Source: Streptomyces flaveolus (GTDB taxonomy: Bacteria > Actinomycetota > Actinomycetes > Streptomycetales > Streptomycetaceae). From it: DNA of 42,715 bases. The stretch spans positions 1 through 42,715 of the forward strand of contig NZ_JNWV01000070.1 of NCBI RefSeq assembly GCF_000716535.1, read 5' to 3'. How positions within the stretch are numbered: position 1 is the first letter of the stretch; each line of letters begins with the position of its first letter. The notes under the pieces were generated by a model. The model was not told the DNA's origin, did not search any database, and saw only the letters and a program-made list of their open reading frames with translations. This document shows positions 1 to 8,207 of this stretch, piece after piece. A program made the position numbers and the translations under genes.

Positions 1-333
1 GGTCTCGGCGTAATGCGGGGCGGCGGTCCAGTTGAGCTGGCTGGAGCCGCCTGTGTTGCTGACGGTGGCGCCGAAGTCGTCGACCTTGGCGCGGTACGCT
101 CCGTTCCGGGACGCGATTTTGTGGAACTGGCGGGCCATGAGCCAGGGCTGTATCACGAACAGCAGCACGACGAGCAGGCCAGCGATCACCAGCGACTGCG
201 TGTCGGGGCTCTCACCTTTCACCAGCGGCTCCGCCGACGTTCCGACGAACGCGGCCACGCCGATGAGAGCGAACCGTTGCGTCCGCCGGGCACGGCCCGA
301 CGCCTTGGCCCGCGCTTTGAGTGCCTGTCTCAT
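1..333 (-). CDS. YcxB-like membrane protein, C-terminus cut by window edge
   Basis: The minus strand is open from an ATG at 333-331 to the left edge, giving the first 111 residues of a longer protein. A basic N-terminus (MRQALKARAKASGRARR) is followed by two hydrophobic segments, about residues 19-31 and 46-63 (LVIAGLLVVLLFVIQPWLM), and then by a soluble stretch containing YRAKVDDFGATVSNTGGSSQ and LNWTAAPHYAET. Two transmembrane helices followed by this cytoplasmic strand pattern fit the YcxB-like family, small membrane proteins of unknown function that are common in Streptomyces. AGAGG lies just upstream of the ATG, with short spacing. The end of the gene is not in the window. The family call rests on pattern recognition only. 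Confidence 0.7.
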   Translation of the reverse strand, partial: MRQALKARAKASGRARRTQRFALIGVAAFVGTSAEPLVKGESPDTQSLVIAGLLVVLLFVIQPWLMARQFHKIASRNGAYRAKVDDFGATVSNTGGSSQLNWTAAPHYAET

Positions 334-395
334 GTCCTCTCGCGACGAGGCTGTGGCAGCGTCGCGCCGTGCCCCCGCCGGGTGCCGGCACGGGG

Positions 396-1530
396 TCAGC
401 GCGCGGTGGTGACGGTGACCGGGACGTTGGGGCAGGCGTCGAGGACGTCGGACAGAGCAGTGTGTTCGGCCGCATCGATGCTCAGGCCCCAGCGGATTTT
501 GTCGGCGATCCAGTCGGTGACGTACTGGCAGCGGTAGCCGACGGTCGGCGGCAGCCACGTCGTGGGGTCCTGGTCCGCCTTCGACCGGATCGATGCAGCC
601 GACACGGCGATGAGGGCGCGGTCGTCACCGAGGTCGTTGGCGTATGCCTCGCGCTCCGCAGCCGTCCAGGTCAAGGTGTAACAGCCGGTGCGGTCCGAGG
701 TGTTGAGGACCTCGATACGGTTGACGGCGTAGTACGCGGCGCAGTCCGGACGGGTCGTGGTGCCGGCGCGGTCGGTCAGATACGCGAAGACCTGGCCGTC
801 CGGGTTGACTGCGAGCCGCTGGGCCATCTCCTTGGCCGAGCCGACCACCTTGACGCGCCCGTATTCGTGGCCCCGGTGGTCCAGGAAGCGGACCCCTTCG
901 CCGTCGTCGCCGTAGGTCGCCACCAGTCCGCGCCGGTGCGTGCCGACCAGTTCGTACGCGATCGCCGAGCGGTTGATGAAGAGGAGCGCGCCGGTTGCGG
1001 CCGAGATCCCGAACACGGCGTTCTGGGGGCCGTAGGGGGTGTATGCGCTCGCGGTCCCGTACACGTTGCCGTCGGCGCCGTTCATCAGCTTCCACACGCC
1101 CAGGGACGCGTTGTTGCAGGTGGAGGTGATCGGACGGGACCACAGGAGGTCCGCGCCGCGGTAGGCCACGACGGTCGACGGGTCCCGGTTGTCCGGATGC
1201 GGGCGGGCCGGATGCCGACCGTCAGGCCGGAGCTCGTGACCGTGCGGACGCACATGGCCAACGCGCCTGCGGGCGTGCCCGGCAGGGCCGTGCCGGTCGC
1301 GTTGAAGCGGCGCGTGGCGGGGGCGGTGCCTGCGGATCCGTCGCAGTCCTGCACGGTGACGCCGCCCTTGGGGTCGGTCTCCAGCCGCGCGGAGCGGCGC
1401 CCGGGACCGGGCGCTGCCAGGAGCCGGGCGCGGCCTGCGACGGGGGCGCATCCGCCTGCGCCGCGGGTGCGGCCGGCGCGCCGGCGCCCAGCACCAGGAA
1501 GGCGACGGCCAGGGTCCCCGTGATGCGGCA
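396..1530 (-). pseudogene. Broken secreted beta-propeller-like gene fused to an HNH (DUF1524) tail
   Basis: Read on the minus strand, coding sense jumps between three frames. A hydrophobic export signal (TGTLAVAFLVLGAGAP) lies near 1525-1440, a second stretch (LETDPKGGVTVQDCDGSAGT) is in another frame near 1385-1200, and from about 1193 a third frame runs to the stop at 396. That last 265-residue part begins like a PQQ/beta-propeller protein (VVAYRGADLLWSRPI, GVWKLMNGADGNVYGTASAY). At about 671 it changes abruptly into the C-terminal third of a secreted HNH/DUF1524 nuclease (TWTAAEREAYANDLGD, SKADQDPTTWLPP, YRCQYVTDWIADK). The part of DUF1524 that carries the catalytic Asp-His motif is missing. 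At least two frameshifts and a chimeric join make a working product unlikely. The frameshifts are seen in the sequence; the family names are inference. Confidence 0.75.
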
Positions 1531-1549
1531 CCTGCCCCGGGCCCAGTGT

Positions 1550-2340
1550 GTTCGAACAAGAGCCCCCGCCTCTTCCCTGGGCCCGGACACCGGGTGCGGT
1601 GGCCGGAGCGGGGCCACGGCCAGACCTCCGACGGGCGGCCGGAGGCCGGGCAGCGGACAGCCAGGGGCGCGGACGGGGCCACCACGGCCGGACGGCGGAA
1701 GGCGGCCTCCAAGCACAGCGCCGCGCGACCGCAGAACGGCGGGGCGCCGCGCGGGCGGCGGGCGGGGCGCCGCGGGACGGCGCGGACGCGCCGGGAGTAC
1801 GGCGGGCCTGGGCGCGCGCAAGCGGCGCGGGGCCCGGCGGCCCCGGAGCGGGGCTCGTCCGGCCGCCGGCTCAGGGGGCCGGGGGCCGGCGCGGTGGGCG
1901 GCCGGAGGGACGGCACACGGGCGCAGCGGGGGCAGGCCCGGGACGCGGCAGAGGCGGCGCAGCACGGCGCAGGCTGCCGGACGGCCAGGTGGAGGCGGGG
2001 TCGGCGCGGCCGGGCGGTCAGGCCCGGGCTGGCGCGCGGGCCGCGGCGCGAACGCGGGCCGCGGCCCGGCGGCGCCGCCGGGCGGAGACGGGCGGCGAGC
2101 GGCGGCGCGGGCAGCTGGGCAGTGGGGCGGCAGGGCGGGTGCCCGGGCAGCACAGCGGCCGCACGGGAAAGCCCAGGAGCACGGCACGACCTCGCGGCAC
2201 AGACGGCACGAGCAGCGCGGCCGGGTGGAGGCTCCGGGCACCAAGCGCAGGGGGCAGTGCACGACCGCTTGAGGCGGCCGACCCGCAGGACGGGCAGGCC
2301 ATACCGGCCGCACAGCACCGGGGGTGAGCAGGGCGATCGA
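1550..2340. other. Gene-free tract of extreme GC content
   Basis: Hand counts over 60-base rows between about 1380 and 2160 give roughly 82-92% G+C, well above the roughly 70% of the neighbouring genes. All frames on both strands stay open for hundreds of bases only because A/T-containing stop codons are almost absent. The translations are low-complexity Arg/Pro/Ala/Gly with no recognisable domain. I do not call any gene here. Confidence 0.7.
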
Positions 2341-2346
2341 ACCGCG

Positions 2347-2370
2347 CCCGCCACTCGTTCGAGTGGCGGG
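2347..2370. promoter_or_regulatory. Perfect 11-bp palindrome upstream of the CocE-like hydrolase
   Basis: CCCGCCACTCG, two bases (TT), then CGAGTGGCGGG form a perfect inverted repeat that ends 26 bases before the ATG at 2397. There is no T-run after it, so it fits a regulator operator or a 5'-UTR hairpin better than a terminator. The binding protein, if any, is unknown. Confidence 0.5.
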
Positions 2371-2396
2371 GGTGGGTCGGGCTCCCGGCGATCGGC

Positions 2397-3965
2397 ATGC
2401 TCGACCAGTGGGGTCTCGCCGATACCTACGAGGTGCAGGCGGAGATCGCCGAGTACCGGGAGTTCCCGATCGTCATGGCGGACGGGACCCGGATCGACGC
2501 CGGGCTGAGCACGCCGCGCCGTCTCGCGCCGGGGCAGACCTGTCCCGCCATCGTCATGCCTGCCCCGCTGAACGACCTCGGCCGCCTGGCCTACTTCGGC
2601 ACGATCCCGCGATGGACACTCGGGGGCTACACCGTCCTGGCCTACAGCCAGCGCGGCCTGGCCCGCTCCGAGGGTGAGATCCACGTCGCCGGGCCCCAGG
2701 ACGTCGCCGACGGCGTCGAGATCCTCAACTGGCTCACCACACTCGAAGGCGTCGACGCGGAGCGGATCGGATGCTTCGGCGCCTCCTACGGCGCCGGGAC
2801 AAGCCTACTGCTGGCCGCGGAGGACCCTCGTGTCAAGGCCGTGGCCGGCGCCAGCGCCTGGGGCGACCTGTTCACCTCACTCTTTGAGAACGGCACCCGA
2901 CACACGCGGGCGTTCGATGCGCTCGTGGCCCTCTTCCACGAGGAGCGCTGCTCGACGGAGTTCCAGAAGATCATCGCGAAGATCCGTGAGAACGTCATCG
3001 ACGACGACGTCAGGGAATTCGCCCGGCTGCGCTCGCCGATGCAGCACCTAAAGACGTACAACGAGCGCAAGCTGCCGGTCCTGATGACCACCTACTGGCA
3101 CGAGACGATCTTCTCGGTGCCCGCCGTCATCGACCTGTTCACCCAGCTGCAGGGCCCCAAATCGCTGCTGGTGCAGATCGGCGACCACGGCAACGGCGAA
3201 CTGCCCGGTCTGTTCGGCGCCATCTCCAAGCCCACCGAGATGACCTACCGCTGGATGGACCACCACCTCGGCGGCAGCGCCGGCGACGGCGCCACGCCGC
3301 AGTTCGGCATCCGCTCGGAATACATGCACAACCTCCTGTCCGACCTCGCCCACCCCGACTGGGCGAGCTACGCCCTGCCCAAACAGCGCTTCCACCTCGG
3401 CGCCGTCCCCGGCGGGCAGCAGGACGCACCGATGATCCAGGACCAGCCGCAGCCGGGCTGGACCCGCTCCGTGCAGCCCGCCGGCCCGGACACAGGGATC
3501 GTCGTCGCCCCAAAGCTCGTCCAGACCGGCCTGAAGGAGCGTGCCGGACTGCCTCACGTCTACCGGACCGCCGAAATCAAGCGCGACGTCGCCGCAGTTT
3601 GGACGACCGCGCCGCTGGAGCAGCCCATGCGCGTCCAGGGCGACCTGGAGGCCAAGGTCACCGTGAAACCGCAGACGAACAACGCCACCTTCGTCGCCTA
3701 CCTCCTGGACTGCAACCCCGCCACCGGCCGGGCCGCCATCATCACCCACGCCCCCTACACCCTCACCGACCAGCAGGCCGCCACCGTCACCTTCCGCCTG
3801 CAGCCCGCCCACTACGTCCTCGCCAAGGGCCGTCAACTGCAGCTCATCATCACCAGCTACGACCCCTTCTTCGCGGACGACAACACCATCCCATCCGCCC
3901 TTGAGATCACTTCTCCCGAAGGAAACGAGTCCTACATCGACATCCCCCTCGCCCCGCTGCTGTGA
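2397..3965 (+). CDS. CocE/NonD-family (X-Pro dipeptidyl-peptidase-like) hydrolase
   Basis: This is a 522-residue alpha/beta hydrolase of the S15/CocE group, which cleaves esters or peptides; the substrate cannot be told. The nucleophile elbow is GASYG with Ser130, preceded by CF and followed by AGTSLLLAAEDPR. The oxyanion-side strand is AIVMPAPLND and a candidate catalytic His is H264 (IGDHGNGE). From about residue 400 comes the beta-jellyroll C-terminal domain of the X-Pro peptidase family (MRVQGDLEAKVTV, LAKGRQLQLIITSYDPFF). No signal peptide is visible, so it is probably cytoplasmic. Where CocE relatives have their catalytic Asp the sequence reads YWHETIF, so the acid may be Glu236. The ATG at 2397 has only a weak ribosome site, and a start further upstream cannot be excluded. 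It stands alone behind a perfect palindrome. Confidence 0.85.
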   Translation: MLDQWGLADTYEVQAEIAEYREFPIVMADGTRIDAGLSTPRRLAPGQTCPAIVMPAPLNDLGRLAYFGTIPRWTLGGYTVLAYSQRGLARSEGEIHVAGPQDVADGVEILNWLTTLEGVDAERIGCFGASYGAGTSLLLAAEDPRVKAVAGASAWGDLFTSLFENGTRHTRAFDALVALFHEERCSTEFQKIIAKIRENVIDDDVREFARLRSPMQHLKTYNERKLPVLMTTYWHETIFSVPAVIDLFTQLQGPKSLLVQIGDHGNGELPGLFGAISKPTEMTYRWMDHHLGGSAGDGATPQFGIRSEYMHNLLSDLAHPDWASYALPKQRFHLGAVPGGQQDAPMIQDQPQPGWTRSVQPAGPDTGIVVAPKLVQTGLKERAGLPHVYRTAEIKRDVAAVWTTAPLEQPMRVQGDLEAKVTVKPQTNNATFVAYLLDCNPATGRAAIITHAPYTLTDQQAATVTFRLQPAHYVLAKGRQLQLIITSYDPFFADDNTIPSALEITSPEGNESYIDIPLAPLL

Positions 3966-4609
3966 CACCTTTGCTCCGCCGGGCGTCCGCAGCCCGGCGC
4001 AGCAACGGCGCCAGACAGCACACCCCACGGGCGACATGCCCTTACCGGCGCAGCAAGGACAAAGGCCGACGCTCCGCTCCCCACCTGACGCGAACGCTGC
4101 CGGAGCCGACGTCGAGCACTCCCGTCCTTGCGCCGGGCCCGCGGCCAGATCGGGCGGGTAAGCCGCAGCGGGACGGGTTCCGGGCGGCCGTCGTGGTCGA
4201 CGCGGGCCGGATGGTGCTGCGCTCCCGAACCAGCGGCTCGCCGCTTCGGGCGGTGAAGCGGCCGGTTCGCGGGGCGGTTGACCGCCGACGGTACTGATGT
4301 TGGCGCCGGCGCAGGGTTCGAGGCGCTTGGCGAGCGTGTGCGGCGGCGGGCGGGACGCTGCGCAAATGCACCGTCCCGCCCGGCCGGCGTCACGTTGCGG
4401 GCAGAACCTTCCAGGACGTCACGTTGCTGTTGAATCCAAGACGGCTCCGACGCCGTGATCACTGAGCGGCGAATCCCGGTGCGGCGGGCACCCGGGCCCG
4501 CGCCGGGTGGCGGGTGCCGCGAACGGCGAACGCACCGGCATCCTGCGGCACCGGCCGGGCCGGCTCGGCTGACAAGTCGGTACGGCGGCGCGCTGAGGGA
4601 CGCCGGTCA
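3966..4609. other. No supported gene between the hydrolase and the TniB remnant
   Basis: Short open frames exist on both strands, but none has a recognisable domain, a convincing ribosome site or consistent composition. The stretch is probably decayed DNA adjoining the transposition-gene remnant. Confidence 0.5.
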
Positions 4610-5204
4610 CCCGAGTTCGCCCGCTACCTCGGCATCCCCACCACCACCCGGGTGACCCAAGCCCAGTTCACCTCGGCCGTGTGTACCATCTCGCCCAGGC
4701 AGGCGTCCGGCTCGTGCTGATCGACGACATCCACCGGCTGAACCCGCACACGTCAACCGGGGCCGAAACCGCTGACCTGTTAAAGGATTCAGCGAACGCA
4801 TCGGCGCGACGTTCGTGTACGCGGGCATCGACGTCACCCGCACCGAACTCTTCACAGGCATCCGCGGCGCTCAACTCGTCGGCCGGAACAGCCTGATCGA
4901 CTTCGGTGCCTTCCCCACTCGCCTCGGAAAGCACCAGCCGTTCAAAGAGCTGATCGCTCTGATGGAACAGGCACTCGACCTCAAGAACCACACAGAGGAG
5001 CACGACCGGGCCGACACGGAACCGGGGAACACCGACCCGGGCAGGCACCCGGGACGTGCGCGAAAAGCCACGGCTGCCTTACAGCCCGGCAATGGATCTG
5101 CACAAGCCATCCCACCAGCACCCAATCAACCTGCGCAGACCAACAAAGCTCCAGGTCACCAGCGAAGGCACCCCCTGCCGAACGAACGGAACGGGCAGAC
5201 CTAA
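4610..5204 (+). pseudogene. TniB-like transposition ATPase, 5'-truncated and frameshifted
   Basis: Three frames in succession spell one AAA ATPase of the TniB/transposition type. The first (from about 4610) is EFARYLGIPTTTRVTQAQ; the second (about 4681-4785) contains the Walker B LVLIDDIHRLN and GAETADLLKD; the third (from about 4800) is FVYAGIDVTRTELFTG, RGAQLVGRN and LIDFGAFPTRLG, up to about 4990. Joins near 4680 and 4785 are frameshifts. The Walker A half of the protein is missing upstream. After ALDLKNH the expected TniB C-terminus is not seen and the last frame runs on, unrelated, to 5204. TniB proteins deliver the transposase of Tn5053/Tn552-like elements to target DNA. This copy cannot be functional and marks an old mobile element at the left flank of the fucose island. 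Confidence 0.75.
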
Positions 5205-5525
5205 AACCGGACTTGGCCCCCCCAACGGAAGATCACCCAGGCAGCCCGCGAAGGTCGTCGTCATCACTGATCAGAACCCTTGAGCGGACACCCTCCCCAG
5301 CCATCCAGCCCACCTGAACAATCCGCAGGCCACAGCACAACCACTACGCAGATCGCTGGGCGAGAAGCCTCCCGTCTGCTCGGTCCTGACGCGCCGCCCC
5401 GTCCCCGACTCGCCGCTCGCCCGCCGCACCGGCACCTTCCCCGTGGACGGGGTCGCGCGAGCGCACGTCAGCCCCCACGGGCGATGCGGTACAGGTCTGA
5501 TCCGGCACTCCCCGACACGTCGGTT
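5205..5525. other. No supported gene downstream of larE
   Basis: No coding region is recognisable. A small hairpin (CCGAC, AC, GTCGG at 5510-5521) lies just past the larE stop on the minus strand; it has no T-run and is at best a weak terminator. Confidence 0.4.
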
Positions 5526-6350
5526 TCAGGGCTCGGTGTTGAGCCGTCCCGAGCGGAACGGTTCGACCCGGTGGGGCAGGCCGGCGAAGCCGGCGGCGGC
5601 AAGCACCTCGCCGAGTGCCGGAAGTGCCGCGGTCCGCGACACGAGCGCCGGGTCCACCTCGACGCGGGCCCGATCGCCGAGGTCGCGGACCCGGAGGTCG
5701 GTCACCTGCAGTCCGGCCTCGGCCAGGAGGGTCCGGACGGCCGCCTCGGCGCGGTCGACCCGGGCCAGGCGGTAAGGGGTGACCTCGATGCCGTAACGAA
5801 CCCGGCTGGCGAGACACGGTGTCGCCGGTTTGTTCCATGTGGGCAGCGACCAGTGCCGGCTGAGGCGGCGTACCTCCGCCTTGGTCAGCCCGGCGTCGAG
5901 GAGCGGGGTGCGGATGCCGCGTTCCCGGCCGGCGCGGATGCCCGGCCGGTAGGGGTCCGCGGCGTCGTCCGCGTTGGTGCCGGTGGCCACCGTCTCGAAG
6001 CCGTGCTCGTGGGCCAGCGCCGCGATGGTGTCCAGCACCTCGGACTTGCAGAAATAGCAGCGGTCAGGGCCGTTGGCCCGGTAGCCGGGGAGTGCCGACT
6101 CGTGGGTGCGCGGGGTGAGATGGGTGACCCCGAGGTCGTCGGCCAGCCGCCGGGCGGCAAGAAGCTCTCCGTCGGCCAGGCTCTCCGACACGGCCGTCAC
6201 CGCGAGGACCTGGTCGGGCCCGAGCACCCGTGCGGCCGCGGCGAGGACCAGCGCGGAGTCGGCGCCGCCGGAATAGGCGACGGCCACGGGGCCGCCGAGC
6301 GCGCGCACGCGGTCCGCGAGCCGGTGCTCCAAGGTGGCGTCACTGGGCAC
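5526..6350 (-). CDS. larE: LarE, ATP-dependent sacrificial sulfur transferase
   Basis: LarE supplies the two sulfur atoms of the nickel-pincer nucleotide cofactor. It adenylylates the pyridinium dicarboxylate mononucleotide and donates sulfur. The 274-residue protein has the PP-loop SGGADS at 27-32 (AVAYSGGADSALVLAA), VATGTNADD near 121, and KPATPCLASR with Cys179, the position of the sacrificial cysteine of the Lactobacillus enzyme. It also has CYFC (Cys98, Cys101), so it carries the three-cysteine pattern of LarE proteins thought to bind a 4Fe-4S cluster and use it catalytically instead of sacrificing a cysteine. The start is GTG at 6350-6348. It overlaps the end of larC by 11 bases and is the last gene of a minus-strand operon of translationally coupled genes. 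Confidence 0.92.
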   Translation of the reverse strand: MPSDATLEHRLADRVRALGGPVAVAYSGGADSALVLAAAARVLGPDQVLAVTAVSESLADGELLAARRLADDLGVTHLTPRTHESALPGYRANGPDRCYFCKSEVLDTIAALAHEHGFETVATGTNADDAADPYRPGIRAGRERGIRTPLLDAGLTKAEVRRLSRHWSLPTWNKPATPCLASRVRYGIEVTPYRLARVDRAEAAVRTLLAEAGLQVTDLRVRDLGDRARVEVDPALVSRTAALPALGEVLAAAGFAGLPHRVEPFRSGRLNTEP

Positions 6351-7521
6351 GTTCTTCCTCCTGGTTCGTCGTCATCGTTCCCGCTCGGCTCAGACGCAAT
6401 GCGCGTACGGCGACGGCGCGCAGGGACAGACCCAGTGCGGCGGCCGCGGCCACCACGTCGTCGTGCTCCGGCTTGGCCGCGTACGGACCGTGTTTGACAC
6501 GTATGGGGTGCCCGTCCACCTCCACCGTCTCGAAGGCGCGCGGCAGCGTGGTGCGGGTGGCGCCGACGCGCCGGATGCCGAGGGCACCGGTCTCGGACAG
6601 CAACAGATCGCGCAGCCGTCGTTCCTGGTGCGGGCTGGTGAGGACGTGCAGCACCTGCGCCGGTCTGCCCTTCTTCATCACCGCCGGGGTCGTCCAGGCG
6701 TCGAGGGCGCCGGCGTCCAGCGCCCTGGTGATGACGTGCCCGAGGAGTTCGCCGGTGACGTCGTCGAGGTTGGTCTCCAGCACGACCACGTCCTCGTCCG
6801 GTGCACTGGGAAGAGGGGAACCGAGGCTGACAGAGACGACGTTGGGCCGGTCTGGGAGGCGGCGGGTGCCCGACCCGTAGCCGGTGGCGTCCAGGGTCAT
6901 GGGCGGGGGCGGGCCGTAGCGGGCTCCGGCGGCGTGCAGCAGCGCGGCGCCGGTGGGTGTCACCGTTTCGCCCGGCAGGTCGCTGCCCGTGACGGCGGCT
7001 CCCGCCAGAAGGGCGAGGGTAGCCGGCGCGGGGCAGGGCAGGACGCCGTGCGCGGCCTCGACGCGGCCCCGGCCGAGCGGCAGGGGCGCGCTGACCACGT
7101 CGGTGACACCGAGGGCGTGCAGGGCCGCGGCGCTGCCGACGATGTCGACGAGGGTGTCGTGGCCGCCGAGTTCGTGCAGGTGGACGTCGGCCGGGTCGGC
7201 GTCGTGCAGCCGCCCCTCCGCCTCGGCGATCGCGGTCACGGCGGCGGTGGCGAGGGCCGCGACGGGCCGGGGGGCCGCCCGGGCGGCCATCTCCAGCACC
7301 TCGGCGGCCCGCCGCTCGGTGTGGGGGTCGGTGACCTCCACCTGGACCCTGGTGGCGGCCAGTCCGTGGTCGGTGATGCGCTCGGCGGTCAGGTTCCAGC
7401 CGGTCAGACCGGTGGCGGCGACGGCGGACCGGATCCGGTCCAGCGGTGCCCCTGCGTCGATCAGTGCGGCCAGCAGCATGTCTCCGGCCAGCCCGGTGAA
7501 CGGGTTGACCCAGCAGATCAC
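6340..7521 (-). CDS. larC: LarC, nickel insertase for the nickel-pincer cofactor
   Basis: LarC inserts nickel into the sulfurated nucleotide in a CTP-dependent cyclometallation. The 393-residue protein starts NPFTGLAGDMLLAALIDAG, the conserved N-terminus of the family, and has DVHLHELGGHDTLVDIVG near residue 118, PLPLGRGRVEAAHGVLPCP near 146, VLETNLDDVTGELLG near 248 and MKKGRPAQVLHVL near 283. The first and second halves correspond to LarC1 and LarC2, which in Lactobacillus plantarum are joined by programmed frameshifting; here they are one continuous frame. The start is GTG at 7521-7519, sharing GTGA with the larB stop. It precedes larE in the same operon. Confidence 0.92.
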   Translation of the reverse strand: MICWVNPFTGLAGDMLLAALIDAGAPLDRIRSAVAATGLTGWNLTAERITDHGLAATRVQVEVTDPHTERRAAEVLEMAARAAPRPVAALATAAVTAIAEAEGRLHDADPADVHLHELGGHDTLVDIVGSAAALHALGVTDVVSAPLPLGRGRVEAAHGVLPCPAPATLALLAGAAVTGSDLPGETVTPTGAALLHAAGARYGPPPPMTLDATGYGSGTRRLPDRPNVVSVSLGSPLPSAPDEDVVVLETNLDDVTGELLGHVITRALDAGALDAWTTPAVMKKGRPAQVLHVLTSPHQERRLRDLLLSETGALGIRRVGATRTTLPRAFETVEVDGHPIRVKHGPYAAKPEHDDVVAAAAALGLSLRAVAVRALRLSRAGTMTTNQEEERAQ

Positions 7522-8207
7522 TCGGCGCCTCCGCGGTCTGCCGCCGGCCGGGCCTGGGCGATGCGGTGGACCGCCATGGCCGCGGAGAATCCGGAGTCGA
7601 TGTTGACCACGGTCACCCCGGCGGCGCAGGAGGCGTGCATGGCGAGCAGCGCGGTGACGCCTTCCAGTGAGGCGCCGTACCCGGTGGAGACGGGCACCGC
7701 GACGACCGGGGCGCGGACCAGACCGCCGACGACGCTGGCGAGGGCGCCTTCCATGCCGGCCACCACGATCACCGCGTCGGCCTTCTGCAGCCGGCCGCGC
7801 ACCTGGAGGACGCGGTCGAGTCCCGCCACGCCCACGTCGTGGACGACCGTCGTGTCCAGCCCGATGGCCGATGCCACGGCGGCGGCCTCGGCGGCCACCG
7901 GGCCGTCGGAGGTGCCGGCGGCCGCCACCACGACGGAGAACTCCCCGGTGGCGGCCGGCCGCCAGGTCAGCAGCCGGGCCTTCTCGTCGTACGTTCCGCC
8001 TTCCACCTGCCCCAGGACCGCCGCCGCCGTTTCGGGGACGACGCGGGTAGTGAGGACGGGACCGGTGTTGTGGCGCAGGAGGCCGGTGACGATTCCGGCG
8101 ATCTGCTCCACGGTCTTGCCGGGGCCGTAGACCACTTCCGGCAGGCCCTGGCGGGCCTCACGGCCGAGGTCGAGCCGGGCGTATCCCAGGTCCAACACCT
8201 CGTTCAC
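7518..8207 (-). CDS. larB: LarB, nicotinate adenine dinucleotide carboxylase/hydrolase
   Basis: LarB starts nickel-pincer cofactor synthesis by carboxylating the pyridinium ring of nicotinic acid adenine dinucleotide and hydrolysing its phosphoanhydride. The protein has 229 residues. The N-terminal part contains LDLGREARQGLPEVVYGPGKT; the C-terminal AIR carboxylase-like (PurE-like) domain has VVAAAGTSDGPVAAEAAAV, VHDVGVAGLDRVL, VIVVAGMEGALASVVGG and PVSTGYGASLEG. The GTG at 8207-8205 overlaps the larA stop as GTGA, and the frame is in good register with the family N-terminus; a longer upstream reading would simply run through larA in another frame. It ends in GTGA overlap with larC. Confidence 0.92.
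   Translation of the reverse strand: MNEVLDLGYARLDLGREARQGLPEVVYGPGKTVEQIAGIVTGLLRHNTGPVLTTRVVPETAAAVLGQVEGGTYDEKARLLTWRPAATGEFSVVVAAAGTSDGPVAAEAAAVASAIGLDTTVVHDVGVAGLDRVLQVRGRLQKADAVIVVAGMEGALASVVGGLVRAPVVAVPVSTGYGASLEGVTALLAMHASCAAGVTVVNIDSGFSAAMAVHRIAQARPAADRGGAE

Noticed and set aside
1222..2684. Several 100-360-codon open frames on both strands in the GC-rich tract
   Set aside because: They coexist in all frames because stops are scarce at such GC content, and the translations are low-complexity with no domain.
5280..6497. Long plus-strand open frame over larE
   Set aside because: It is the antisense shadow of larE, without motif, and its composition follows the reverse strand.
6340..7521. 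Programmed frameshift in larC, as in Lactobacillus
   Set aside because: The frame is continuous over both LarC1- and LarC2-like halves.
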